Assembly: GCA_003280345.1 (NCBI GenBank)
Contig: QCFB01000018.1
Location: forward strand, 1 to 36,464
Source: Prochlorococcus sp. AG-363-A16
GTDB taxonomy: Bacteria; Cyanobacteriota; Cyanobacteriia; PCC-6307; Cyanobiaceae
Direction of reading: 5' to 3'
DNA length: 36,464 nt
In this document: positions 17,727 to 24,763 of the stretch, piece by piece
Numbering within the stretch: position 1 is the stretch's first letter
How the letters are laid out: each line of letters starts with the position of its first letter
The notes under the pieces: generated by a model
Database searches by the model: none
Told to the model about the DNA's origin: nothing
Seen by the model: the letters and a program-made list of their open reading frames with translations, nothing else
Program-made: the position numbers and the translations under genes

Positions 17727-18599
17727 TTAAGAAATCAGGAAAGAGGCTAATAGGGATTTCTGACTAAGGAATTCTATCAATGGGATTTTGTAAATTTCAA
17801 GCGTGTAATATTCAAGATCTTTGCGTAAATAGGGCCAGAACCAAGATTCGGTAGTAATAATCTGGTTACTATCAGAAAATGAATCATTATCACTTATATG
17901 GTAGGCCTTTATCCATTGATTACATTCCTCTAGGAAAGAAATTTTTTCAAATCCTAATGTTTTTGAAGAGACCTTTAAGTGAGCCAAATCAACAAGCAAA
18001 TTAACATTAGATGGTGTATTCTCAGCGATATACTTACATTCATCAGATGTAGTCATTAATAGTGGATTCGTACCAAATTCTTTATGATTAATTTCAGTGA
18101 GAACATTATTTTCTATTAATAATTCTATTCCTAAATCCTTTGCAAATGAAGCAAGTTTACTTATTCTTTCTATAAATAAGTCTAATGAAAAACTTCTTTC
18201 ATATAAGGGTTTGTTTGCCATAGCGGAACCCATTTCATGCACACCAGGATCAAATAAAAAACCACCATGTACACTGTAGAAGGACGAACCCAGTTCACAA
18301 GCTAATTGAATTGAGTTCTGAACGTGATGAAAGCTGAGTCTGCTTATAATTTCATTTTGAGAAGCTAGATTTAAAACAAATGGTTCCTTAGGTGGAGGGA
18401 AATAATTATGTACTTGAAAATCAGCTCTATTTTTCAGCGCTTTTAGTGCGCCAAGTTGATTAGAGTCAAAAAGGCCACCAGAAAGCTCTATCTGATTTAT
18501 CCCTATACTTAAAAGCTGGCTACATGTAAGGGAGGCTTTTTGATCAGAAAAACCACCTGTTGAAATATAAATGATTGAGTCTACTTTTTCTCGCTTCAC
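17727..18599 (-). CDS. Xylose-isomerase-like TIM-barrel sugar isomerase/epimerase
   Basis: The 290-residue barrel shows the AP-endonuclease-2/sugar-phosphate isomerase metal sites in order: a His in FQVHNYFPP, SVHGGFLF, Glu in ELLIENNVL, Asp and His in NLLVDLAHLKVS, and KAYHISDND. It starts at a GTG (18597-18599) with AGG about five bases upstream. It is sandwiched between neuB and neuA. No NeuC/LegG-type 2-epimerase is seen, so this enzyme may act on the hexosamine precursor or on an intermediate; that is inference. Confidence 0.75.
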   Translation of the reverse strand: MKREKVDSIIYISTGGFSDQKASLTCSQLLSIGINQIELSGGLFDSNQLGALKALKNRADFQVHNYFPPPKEPFVLNLASQNEIISRLSFHHVQNSIQLACELGSSFYSVHGGFLFDPGVHEMGSAMANKPLYERSFSLDLFIERISKLASFAKDLGIELLIENNVLTEINHKEFGTNPLLMTTSDECKYIAENTPSNVNLLVDLAHLKVSSKTLGFEKISFLEECNQWIKAYHISDNDSFSDSNQIITTESWFWPYLRKDLEYYTLEIYKIPLIEFLSQKSLLASFLIS

Positions 18600-18704
18600 A
18601 ACCTAGATACTTCGAATAATCTATTATAAATACCAATAAATGATTTTATCAAATTAAGTAATTTAATTTCAAAACCCTGAGTCAGGGAAGACGTATATAT
18701 TTTG

Positions 18705-19742
18705 TTAATAAACATTATCAAAATTCAATTGGGTATTTTCTCCCAAGTCTTCCTTAAGCTTCCTGCCTATTATTTGATCTAAATATTCACTTCCAAGGCC
18801 ATTGCCTGGCCTTTTCAAGGTAAGCATGCTGGGCGTAATTGTTTGATTTTTTCTAACGGCTTGATTTAAGACAATGCTCTTTCTAGAAACGAGCAACATA
18901 TCTAATTCCTCTGGCTGACATTTTTTAACATTACTTCCCATCATAGATTCAGCTCTTCTAATTGACTTCACCAATAGACTGAATTCCTCAGGGTTTGAAG
19001 ACGCACTATGGTCAGGGCCAATCATTTTTTTATTCAAAGTCAAATGCTTTTCTATTACACGTGCTCCAAGACCTATAGATAATACTGAAGCTGTACAGCC
19101 AATACTATGATCTGAAAAACCTATTGGACATTGAAAAGCTTGCTTCAAAGTTTTCATCACCCTTAGATTTAAAGATGCATCAGAGCATGGGTAATTTGAA
19201 ACGCAATGAAGCAAGGCAATTTGCGTATTCTTTTCCTGGCTGTAAATTGAAACAGTACGCTCTATTTCTCCCAGACTAGCCATACCGGAAGAAATAATAC
19301 AAGGCTTGCCTGTTTTAGCAATGTATCGATGAAGAGGCAGATCTACCAGATCAGCTGAGGATGTTTTATATATAGGCAAATTAATCTGATTGAGAAATTG
19401 TGCACTCCTAATATCATATGGCGTAGACATAAAAATTATATTCTTCTTTTCGCAATAATCTTTTAAAATTTTATGTGATTCAAAATCCAACTCTAACTTA
19501 GATAGCATTTCTTTATGAGATTCCCCATTATCTATACTCGAAATCTGATACTTTACTTTGGGAGTCTCCTTTAAGGCGAGTGAGTCAGCAGTAAATGTTT
19601 GAAACTTAACTGCATCGGCTCCTGCCTTAACTGCTTCATCTATTAGATCATGAGCTTGGTGTAAATCACCATTGTGATTTACACCAAGCTCGGCGATAAT
19701 AAAGCATTGACTTAAGCTGTCAAAATAACCTCTAGCATTCAT
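18705..19742 (-). CDS. neuB: Nonulosonate synthase, NeuB/LegI/PseI family
   Basis: The 345-residue protein has the NeuB barrel start FIIAELGVNHNGDL, GADAVKFQTFTADSL, FMSTPYD, SSGMASLGEI, the metal-binding GFSDHS (H212) and IEKHLT (H233), then a SAF/antifreeze-like domain from about 285 (SRKSIVLN...). It condenses phosphoenolpyruvate with a mannosamine-type sugar to give a nine-carbon acid. It is first of seven leftward genes, so it likely drives the operon. The sugar substrate could be ManNAc or a diacetamido-trideoxy sugar; the amidotransferase trio favours the latter. Confidence 0.92.
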   Translation of the reverse strand: MNARGYFDSLSQCFIIAELGVNHNGDLHQAHDLIDEAVKAGADAVKFQTFTADSLALKETPKVKYQISSIDNGESHKEMLSKLELDFESHKILKDYCEKKNIIFMSTPYDIRSAQFLNQINLPIYKTSSADLVDLPLHRYIAKTGKPCIISSGMASLGEIERTVSIYSQEKNTQIALLHCVSNYPCSDASLNLRVMKTLKQAFQCPIGFSDHSIGCTASVLSIGLGARVIEKHLTLNKKMIGPDHSASSNPEEFSLLVKSIRRAESMMGSNVKKCQPEELDMLLVSRKSIVLNQAVRKNQTITPSMLTLKRPGNGLGSEYLDQIIGRKLKEDLGENTQLNFDNVY

Positions 19743-20206
19743 TGAATATTTTCATATATAAAATATGTTAGCAGATTACGATTATGACAACAAATATTTT
19801 GGCCATAATTGAAAGTATATTAAAATATTATTTTTTCAATCTATCAAACTGTTGCACCTTAAGCTTTTTCATATTTGAAACTATTGAGCCTTTCATGTTG
19901 GCGTTCTTAATAATTTATGGAATAAGGAATTTATGATTCACTTCCATTGCAAAATAAAAAAAATACTTTTACTGTATCTAGAGCGAAGGGAACCCAAATG
20001 AAGTCTGCCCTTATTATAGGTATCAAATTATAAGATGGCATGCTTATCGCCAAATATTTAATTGAAAAGTCAATAAATTTTATGGATTTAGAAATTTAAT
20101 TTACTTAATATGTTCGTTTAATATCAGGACCATGAAAATAATTGATATTTACTACAATCTAAAAGATAGAAAGTTGCGCAATTCTTTTTTGACCTACTAT
20201 TAAGAT
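19743..20206. other. Divergent promoter gap between the neuB operon and the acyltransferase
   Basis: About 460 AT-rich bases with no gene visible. By position it must hold promoters for both directions; I see no clear operator. Confidence 0.5.
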
Positions 20207-20812
20207 ATGACTACACTTTTATTAATTGGCTGTGGAGGTCATGCTCGCTCAATAATTGATATTGCAGAGAGTACTGGTAAGTGGAGTTCAATTGCTTTAG
20301 TTGGTCTAAAAGAGGAAGTGGGCTCTACTGTTCTCGGTTACTCAGTTATTGGGACGGACTCAAATCTAATAGAGCTCAGGGAAGAATTTGATTATGCTTT
20401 TCTAGCCTTAGGCCAAATTAGCTTTAATCATATTCGCATCAAACTTGCCAAGATGATTGAGGACTTAAACTATAATTTTCCTACATTAATTTCGCCTAAT
20501 GCAATAGTTAGTAAGCATGCAAAGATAAGTTATGGCACAAGTATTGGGCATGGAGCAGTTATCAATGCAGGTGTAGAGATTGGTCGCAATTGTATAATAA
20601 ATAGCAAAGCTTTAATTGAGCATGACGTTTGTATTGATGATTTTTGTCATATCAGTACAGGGTGTCTGATAAATGGCAGCGTAACTATTGGCTCTAATAC
20701 TTTTATAGGAAGTGGATCAATCGTTAGAGATGGAGTTAAAATTCCTCAAAATAGTTTGATTAGTTGTGGTTCAAGAGTAATGGGATGGCCAATGAAAGAT
20801 CTCAAGTTATAG
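20207..20812 (+). CDS. neuD: NeuD/PglD-type sugar O- or N-acyltransferase
   Basis: The 201-residue protein has an N-terminal GCGGHARS (8-15) cofactor/substrate loop and a C-terminal left-handed beta-helix with hexapeptide repeats (SIGHGAVINAGVEIGRNCI, CIDDFCHISTGCLING). H139 (IEHDVCID) matches the catalytic base of PglD/NeuD. Such enzymes acetylate an amino-sugar nucleotide or sialic-type acid. It is divergent from the neuB operon and probably provides an acetyl group needed before amidination. The symbol is by family. Confidence 0.85.
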   Translation: MTTLLLIGCGGHARSIIDIAESTGKWSSIALVGLKEEVGSTVLGYSVIGTDSNLIELREEFDYAFLALGQISFNHIRIKLAKMIEDLNYNFPTLISPNAIVSKHAKISYGTSIGHGAVINAGVEIGRNCIINSKALIEHDVCIDDFCHISTGCLINGSVTIGSNTFIGSGSIVRDGVKIPQNSLISCGSRVMGWPMKDLKL

Positions 20813-20892
20813 AAGCAGATTTAAGGGCTTTTCCTTGGCCATCAAAAGCCTGTAATCCTGATGCATTTGCAATAGCAAAAGAAAAGCTTTGA
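20785..20892 (+). CDS. Short frame overlapping the acyltransferase end, possible gene remnant
   Basis: An ATG-initiated 35-residue frame overlaps the end of the acyltransferase gene by 28 bases and continues as FPWPSKACNPDAFAIAKEKL. The composition is protein-like but I recognise no family. It may be a coupled small protein or a truncated neighbour, since the next 750 bases are decayed. Confidence 0.25.
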   Translation: MANERSQVIEADLRAFPWPSKACNPDAFAIAKEKL

Positions 20893-20926
20893 AACTTTGT
20901 TAAATCAATAGTCTCACAAGCTTGAC

Positions 20927-21055
20927 TTATTCATTCTTAGAAAGACGAACTATCGGCCTTGGAGGGGGAGCCACTCCCTTCTCTTTGAGAGCAGCAATTA
21001 ATTGAGCCTTGTTGATTTTGCTGAATTTGTATACACCGTATTCCTTGCATAAAGA
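20927..21055 (-). pseudogene. C-terminal remnant with a helix-extension-helix-like segment
   Basis: The frame is open from just after a TGA at 21056-21058 to a stop at 20927-20929 and contains no common start codon. The peptide includes YKFSKINKAQLIAALKEKGV, similar in style to SAP/HeH/Rho-N nucleic-acid-binding motifs, then a proline-rich tail ending RLSKNE. It is read as the 3' end of a lost gene. Confidence 0.4.
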
Positions 21056-21077
21056 TCAGGGTCTTATTTGTCTGTGA

Positions 21078-21605
21078 ATCAAATTTTCCGGGCCGATACG
21101 AGTTTTGACAGGTTCAGGTAAAACCTTTCTTGAGCTTGCTTCTGCTTGCGCGTTGGTCGATAAGCAAGAGGCAGTAATCGGGGACCTCACGGGCAAAAAA
21201 AGCAATTGTCTCAATAATGTTGACCTGTCGCTACTAGATGGTGGAGGTATATCTGAAGAGCTGACGGGTATCTCATACAAAGAATTTGATCGAACAGTAA
21301 GAAATCTCCAAGAAGACTTGCTAACGATGGAGCCACAAGCCTATTTGCCTTTACATGTCCCAACGAAACTAAAGAGATATACCTCTATTGAGAAGACCTT
21401 CTTTCAGGGGATAAAGTTATTACCTTAGGGGCCAAGTGGTGAACAGGTTTTTGGAAAGACCTTTTATCCCTACAAAACTCAGCTCGCATTAAAAGATGCA
21501 AGTTTCGCTGGACCGAAGCGGAAATATCAAAACTCTTACAAATACGATCCCTTAGAGGACTTGCCTGAATTGTTCAAAGAGTTCCACGTAACCGATCTGG
21601 AGTAA
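21078..21605 (+). pseudogene. Disrupted protein gene of unknown function with internal stop
   Basis: One frame runs from just after a TGA at 21075 to TAA at 21603-21605, interrupted only by TAG at 21426-21428. Before the TAG it encodes FSGPIRVLTGSGKTFLELAS and an acidic stretch; after it, about 58 protein-like residues (GKTFYPYKTQLALKDASF ... LFKEFHVTDLE). The first usable start is a TTG at 21105. LTGSGKT resembles a nucleotide-binding motif of helicases but the rest does not, so I do not name it. Two stops in one otherwise continuous frame indicate decay. Confidence 0.55.
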
Positions 21606-21668
21606 TCAGCATTCAAAACCCAGTAAAAACGACCCTTTTCCCCCACGAGCAAAAACACCATTTCACGA

Positions 21669-21721
21669 AAACCTAGTCGGGGCGACAGGATTCGAACCTG
21701 CGACCTAGTGCTCCCAAAGCA
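21669..21721 (-). repeat. Left att copy: 53-bp duplicate of the tRNA-Pro 3' part
   Basis: This is an exact 53-base match to 23621-23673. It spans tRNA-Pro from position 30 (anticodon stem) to its 3' end plus 8 flanking bases. The 5' half of the tRNA is absent, so it is not a gene. This is the classic footprint of integration into the 3' end of a tRNA. Confidence 0.9.
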
Positions 21722-21811
21722 GTAGATCCCCTATAGTCCCAGTCTCACTTTCCTAGTATTTGCAACAGTTTTGAAGATTGCGAATGACTGTGATCGATCT
21801 TGAAATGTGGC

Positions 21812-21833
21812 CCTAGGATACGCCTAGGATACA
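21812..21833. repeat. Left copy of 22-bp arm-like repeat
   Basis: It consists of CCTAGGATACG followed at once by CCTAGGATACA, so the palindrome CCTAGG recurs with an 11-bp period (one helical turn). An identical 22-mer lies at 23578-23599. Its position 90 bp inside the left att repeat suits an integrase arm site. Confidence 0.6.
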
Positions 21834-21855
21834 GATAGGTTTTACAGAGAAAGCT

Positions 21856-21966
21856 CTAGGAAGAACCAATCCGCTTATAAATAAAATAAGAAACGACTCC
21901 TATCAACAGAACGGAATCAAGGGCGATATGCCAAGGAGGATAAAGCTGATGGAGTAATTGGAGCAT
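21856..21966 (-). CDS. Small single-span membrane protein
   Basis: A 36-residue frame (ATG at 21964-21966) starts MLQLLHQLYPPWHIALDSVL and continues with a hydrophobic helix (LLIGVVSYFIYK) ending in a basic tail. It is the last frame of the element's leftward gene row. Small but with a clear membrane-protein composition; function unknown. Confidence 0.4.
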   Translation of the reverse strand: MLQLLHQLYPPWHIALDSVLLIGVVSYFIYKRIGSS

Positions 21967-21981
21967 TAATTAAAAACAGCC

Positions 21982-22074
21982 TTAGCCTGATTTTCGAAAT
22001 CTCGCCTTGAGATCTTTAAAGAACTTCTTCCAGAAACTAATAACAGAATCAGGGATAGGTTTTTTAATAGGCAT
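21982..22074 (-). CDS. Small basic amphipathic peptide
   Basis: A 30-residue frame begins MPIKKPIPDSVISFWKKFFK and ends DLKARFRKSG. It is strongly basic with aromatic residues and could form an amphipathic helix. It lies 15 nt upstream of the next small frame in the same row. Role unknown. Confidence 0.35.
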   Translation of the reverse strand: MPIKKPIPDSVISFWKKFFKDLKARFRKSG

Positions 22075-22129
22075 AATTTGGGTTTATTGAGCTAGTAGCA
22101 AGCGTTTCATTTATTAACGTACTCTGCCA

Positions 22130-22246
22130 TCAATTAAAAATACGTTCATCTCTACAATCTTCAGGGTCACTTGAATTGCAATCTGTAGTTCCGAAGGCAA
22201 TGAAAATTGCATAGAGTAGTATTAGTAGAATCCAAAAGCGTTTCAT
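22130..22246 (-). CDS. Small membrane or secreted protein coupled to the SHOCT protein
   Basis: The 38-residue product starts MKRFWILLILLYAIFIAFG, a signal or membrane segment, followed by an acidic tail with two cysteines (TTDCNSSDPEDCRDE). Its ATG overlaps the stop of the upstream membrane-protein gene in an ATGA arrangement, which supports real, coupled translation. No family recognised. Confidence 0.5.
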   Translation of the reverse strand: MKRFWILLILLYAIFIAFGTTDCNSSDPEDCRDERIFN

Positions 22247-22932
22247 AAATCTAATAATTGTCTCTTCTTAGCTTGAAATTCTTCTTCAGTTATTACGCCT
22301 TGATCTCTTAAATCTGCATATTTTTTTAGTTCGTCTGCATCTGAAATATTAGATTTTGATAAATACTTAGTAGTAGACTTTAATCTTCTTGTGGTTTCTT
22401 TTTTTGCCTTGATAAAGGTATTTGGAATATCCTTAATATTCTTATACCAAAGGATGAATGTAATAAAAAGTATTGGTGGTAAAAATACAGTCCACATGAA
22501 AGGGACATAGAGAGGAGACATCTTTAGCCACCAATGAAAATCTCTAATATAATCAGAAATTAAAATACAAACTCCATTCCAAATAACTACGAATCCAATA
22601 TTAAGAACAAGTCGAGTAAGTATATTTTTAGGTACTAGTAGTTGACTTCTTTTATATAATTTTTTAGGTAACTTAAATAATTTTTTGAATAAATTTAGAG
22701 ATGCTTGCTTTGCCTTGTGTCTAAGTTTTTTACTAGCAAGTAATATTAAAAATCCAAAAATTATAGGTACTACAAGTGGTATCAAATAAGGATTATTAAC
22801 CAAAACATCACGAACAAACCATGTCGCAAAAACCCTTGCAGCGCCCAATATTATGACTAATCCAATCAAATAAAGAAATATTTGGCCAGCAATACCAAAA
22901 ACTTTTAGGAGTGTGAGTTGTGATCGTTTCAT
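22243..22932 (-). CDS. Multi-span membrane protein with C-terminal SHOCT domain
   Basis: The 229-residue product has about four hydrophobic segments (roughly 12-36, 48-66, 106-125, 143-162) separated by lysine-rich loops. It ends with LKKYADLRDQGVITEEEFQAKK (201 onwards), the short SHOCT helical hairpin found at the C-terminus of many unrelated membrane proteins and thought to mediate oligomerisation. It lies 21 nt after the NTF2-like gene and overlaps the next small gene by four bases. Cargo of the tRNA-Pro element; function unknown. Confidence 0.7.
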   Translation of the reverse strand: MKRSQLTLLKVFGIAGQIFLYLIGLVIILGAARVFATWFVRDVLVNNPYLIPLVVPIIFGFLILLASKKLRHKAKQASLNLFKKLFKLPKKLYKRSQLLVPKNILTRLVLNIGFVVIWNGVCILISDYIRDFHWWLKMSPLYVPFMWTVFLPPILFITFILWYKNIKDIPNTFIKAKKETTRRLKSTTKYLSKSNISDADELKKYADLRDQGVITEEEFQAKKRQLLDL

Positions 22933-22953
22933 TTATTTTTCTTATTTTATAAA

Positions 22954-23358
22954 TTAAAGACCTGGATAAATTCCACTCCTTATAGCCGAATCAGGGGTTG
23001 GAACAATACACAAGGAAAGACCAGATATTTTTCCCTCCTTTACAGAAGCATATGCAACTCCAAGTAGATTAGACTTATCGTCTTGAGCCATGATAAGGCA
23101 ATCAGTATGACCATAGGCTGGGCAGACGCCTAATTCGGCATAAACAGAACTCTTAGTTTTTTTTATTACTTCAAGTTTTGGCCTGATATATTCGATGAAC
23201 TCATCTTTTGAGTTCATATCGGTTAAGACTTTTTGTGAGGAGTATGAGAAGTCGTCTGACAAAAACGATTCAAACTCAGAAGAATCAAGAGTGTGCATCA
23301 TTCTCGCATAGATACTCAAAGCTTCCTTTTCTGTTAGTTGAGAAGTTTGTTTGCCCAT
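22954..23358 (-). CDS. NTF2-like (SnoaL-type) fold protein, function unknown
   Basis: The 134-residue protein looks like an NTF2-like cone: an N-terminal helix (EKEALSIYARMMHTLDSSEF), the turn FLSDDFSYSS, a second helix (SKDEFIEYIRPKLEVIKK) and alternating strands (SSVYAELG, DCLIMAQDD, LLGVAYASVKEGKISGLSLCIV). Such proteins are small-molecule-binding or enzymatic; no active site can be named. A nine-codon frame (23361-23390) ends three bases before its ATG. It is carried by the tRNA-Pro element. Confidence 0.6.
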   Translation of the reverse strand: MGKQTSQLTEKEALSIYARMMHTLDSSEFESFLSDDFSYSSQKVLTDMNSKDEFIEYIRPKLEVIKKTKSSVYAELGVCPAYGHTDCLIMAQDDKSNLLGVAYASVKEGKISGLSLCIVPTPDSAIRSGIYPGL

Positions 23359-23360
23359 TA

Positions 23361-23390
23361 CTAAAGAGATAAGACCATAAAGCGTTTCAT
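23361..23390 (-). CDS. Possible nine-residue leader peptide
   Basis: ATGAAACGCTTT opens a frame encoding MKRFMVLSL and stops two bases before the ATG of the NTF2-like gene. It shares its first ten bases with other frames in the element. Too short to be certain. Confidence 0.2.
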   Translation of the reverse strand: MKRFMVLSL

Positions 23391-23397
23391 ATCTGAA

Positions 23398-23556
23398 TTA
23401 TGCAGCCTTAGCAGCTTTATTTCTTTTTAGCTGACCCATTTCAACTCTTCATGCAGCTAGGAATCCTTCTTCTGAAAAAACCGCTGGAACATCCATACCA
23501 AGTAAATGGTTGAACCAACTAGCAACAACATCGGGAAAAGTGTATCCATAAGGCAT
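23398..23556 (-). pseudogene. Small gene broken by an in-frame TGA
   Basis: From ATG at 23554-23556 the frame gives 35 residues (MPYGYTFPDVVASWFNHLLG ... GFLAA), hits TGA at 23449-23451, then stays open for 16 more codons (RVEMGQLKRNKAAKAA) to TAA at 23398-23400. The downstream tail is basic and protein-like, so the TGA may be a recent nonsense change. It is the first gene inside the right end of the element, where a directionality factor or regulator might sit, but no such family is recognised. It could also be an intact 35-residue gene. Confidence 0.4.
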
Positions 23557-23570
23557 ATTCAGTCCTTTTT

Positions 23571-23605
23571 AAGCTTTCCTAGGATACGCCTAGGATACAA
23601 AGCTT
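23571..23605. repeat. Right copy of arm-like repeat within a larger inverted repeat
   Basis: The same 22-mer as at 21812-21833 lies at 23578-23599. Here it is enclosed by AAGCTTT (23571-23577) and AAAGCTT (23599-23605), a perfect 7-bp inverted repeat. It is about 20 bp from the right att repeat. Confidence 0.6.
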
Positions 23606-23620
23606 ATTGAGATAGTTGAG

Positions 23621-23673
23621 AAACCTAGTCGGGGCGACAGGATTCGAACCTGCGACCTAGTGCTCCCAAAGCA
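23621..23673 (-). repeat. Right att copy, within intact tRNA-Pro
   Basis: These 53 bases are identical to 21669-21721 and comprise the 3' 45 bases of tRNA-Pro plus 8 bases downstream. The match ends in the anticodon stem. Confidence 0.9.
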
Positions 23674-23702
23674 CCCGCGCTACCAAGCTGCGCCACGCCC
23701 CG
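23629..23702 (-). tRNA. tRNA-Pro (anticodon UGG)
   Basis: The 74-nt cloverleaf is complete: acceptor CGGGGCG/CGCCCCG, D arm GCGC/GCGC, anticodon stem GGTGC/GCACT with loop TTTGGGA (anticodon TGG), T arm with TTCGAAT loop, discriminator A. CCA is not encoded. It decodes CCN proline codons and is the attachment site for the element on its 3' side. Confidence 0.97.
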
Positions 23703-23952
23703 AATAAAAAGATCTTAAGTCCTAATGAACCTAATAAATCGCAAAAATCAAGCACCAAACATAAAGGGGCAAATGCTGATGCCAAACATTGCAAGACTCA
23801 AGGTAGAGATACACATCTATAGATGCAGGTAAAATTTGTTCAGAATGGCAAGCAAAAATTGAAACTCATAGATCACTGATTTCCTAAGAGTCTCTGAAGT
23901 TTTACGTTATCTCTCCTTGGCAGCTTATTGTGTTCTTAACTACAGAAGACTT

Positions 23953-24189
23953 ATGGCAAAGGACAAGAAATCCAAAAAGTGTTCATCTAGTAGAAGAATT
24001 CTTTGGTACGCCTTTGGAGCAGCTGGTCTTGGCGCTAGAGCCTTGGCAGCACTTGCACTTTTGTCAATAGCTATAAAGATGTACCCACTTAAGTACCAAG
24101 CAAAGTTCTTCAATGCTTGTGTTGAAGAGACTAGAAATAGTGGGAAGAGTGTTTCTGCTTCAGTTAATTTCTGCAATGGCGGTACATGA
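23953..24189 (+). CDS. Small membrane protein of unknown function
   Basis: I use ATG at 23953 (78 residues) over a TTG at 23917, since the extension lacks support. The product starts with a lysine-rich stretch (MAKDKKSKKCSSSRR), then one hydrophobic segment (ILWYAFGAAGLGARALAALALLSIAI) and a polar C-terminus with two cysteines. Its stop overlaps an ATG of a 19-residue hydrophobic frame (24186-24245), which may or may not be real. No family recognised. Confidence 0.45.
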   Translation: MAKDKKSKKCSSSRRILWYAFGAAGLGARALAALALLSIAIKMYPLKYQAKFFNACVEETRNSGKSVSASVNFCNGGT

Positions 24190-24245
24190 AAAGTAGTTTT
24201 TTCTATTTTTTTGCCTTTAGCTTCTGCTGCTTTGGCACTTCTTAG

Positions 24246-24599
24246 TAGAGGACTTTCTTAAAGGAACAAGATCTGGAATATAGGTGGTTGAACTCTCCCG
24301 TTTCATAGCTAATGAATCTCCAGGAGATACTTTGTTAAATAAATTTGAATAGTAAAAAATTCATTAATAATTGAAGCGAGAATATCCATAAGTATTCTCT
24401 AAATGTAGATCTACAATGTCCATAGTACTATTATGAGTCATTTATGTGATGTAAAGATACTGATGAGAAAATACAAGACAAGAGCTTTATAAAGTACTTA
24501 AGTATGAAACCTTATATATAAATCTCTCCTTCTGTACTAAATTTTCAGCGGGCAAACACCTTACACGCAGGAGAGTTAACACTTTCTTTTTTAAAAAAA
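24246..24599. other. AT-rich gap right of tRNA-Pro
   Basis: No convincing gene or RNA is visible. It separates the small membrane protein from a short frame and the methyltransferase, and probably carries their promoter. Confidence 0.4.
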
Positions 24600-24725
24600 A
24601 TGGCAACTAAATCTTGGGAACAATCACTTGTCAGAATAGTACAGATGGACAATATACTTGCAATAACCTTAAGAAAGGATTTCGTTGCTTCTAAAGTGTT
24701 TTCTGGTTATGATTGGAGGAAATAA
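24600..24725 (+). CDS. Possible 41-residue protein
   Basis: The frame begins MATKSWEQSLVRIVQMDNIL and ends VFSGYDWRK, 38 bases before the methyltransferase ATG. Its composition is protein-like, but there is no recognised motif and no clear ribosome-binding site. Confidence 0.3.
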   Translation: MATKSWEQSLVRIVQMDNILAITLRKDFVASKVFSGYDWRK

Positions 24726-24763
24726 GATTACGTTAATTTCTCAAAGTAAAAAGCAATTAACTA

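Larger units (their letters stand above)
21669..23673. mobile_element. Small integrase-less element integrated at tRNA-Pro
   Basis: The segment is bounded by 53-bp direct repeats at 21669-21721 and 23621-23673, the latter inside an intact tRNA-Pro. It also carries a 22-bp repeat near both ends. All recognisable genes read leftwards: a broken small gene, an NTF2-like protein, a membrane protein with a C-terminal SHOCT-type hairpin, and three small proteins. No recombinase, primase or structural gene is present. It therefore looks like a satellite mobilised in trans, or the remnant of a larger tRNA-targeting element such as the tycheposons described in Prochlorococcus; that link is inference. 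Confidence 0.7.

Noticed and set aside
21056-21280. 74-codon leftward frame over the disrupted gene
   Set aside because: It is antisense to the more protein-like rightward frame and its composition is unlike a real protein.
21669-21721. Second tRNA-Pro gene
   Set aside because: Only the 3' 45 bases are present, with no acceptor 5' strand or D arm; it is an att duplicate.
21722-21835. Possible integrase C-terminus read leftwards through the left arm repeat
   Set aside because: The peptide (YPRRILG then HFKIDHSHSQ) has no recombinase motif and stops within 25 residues.
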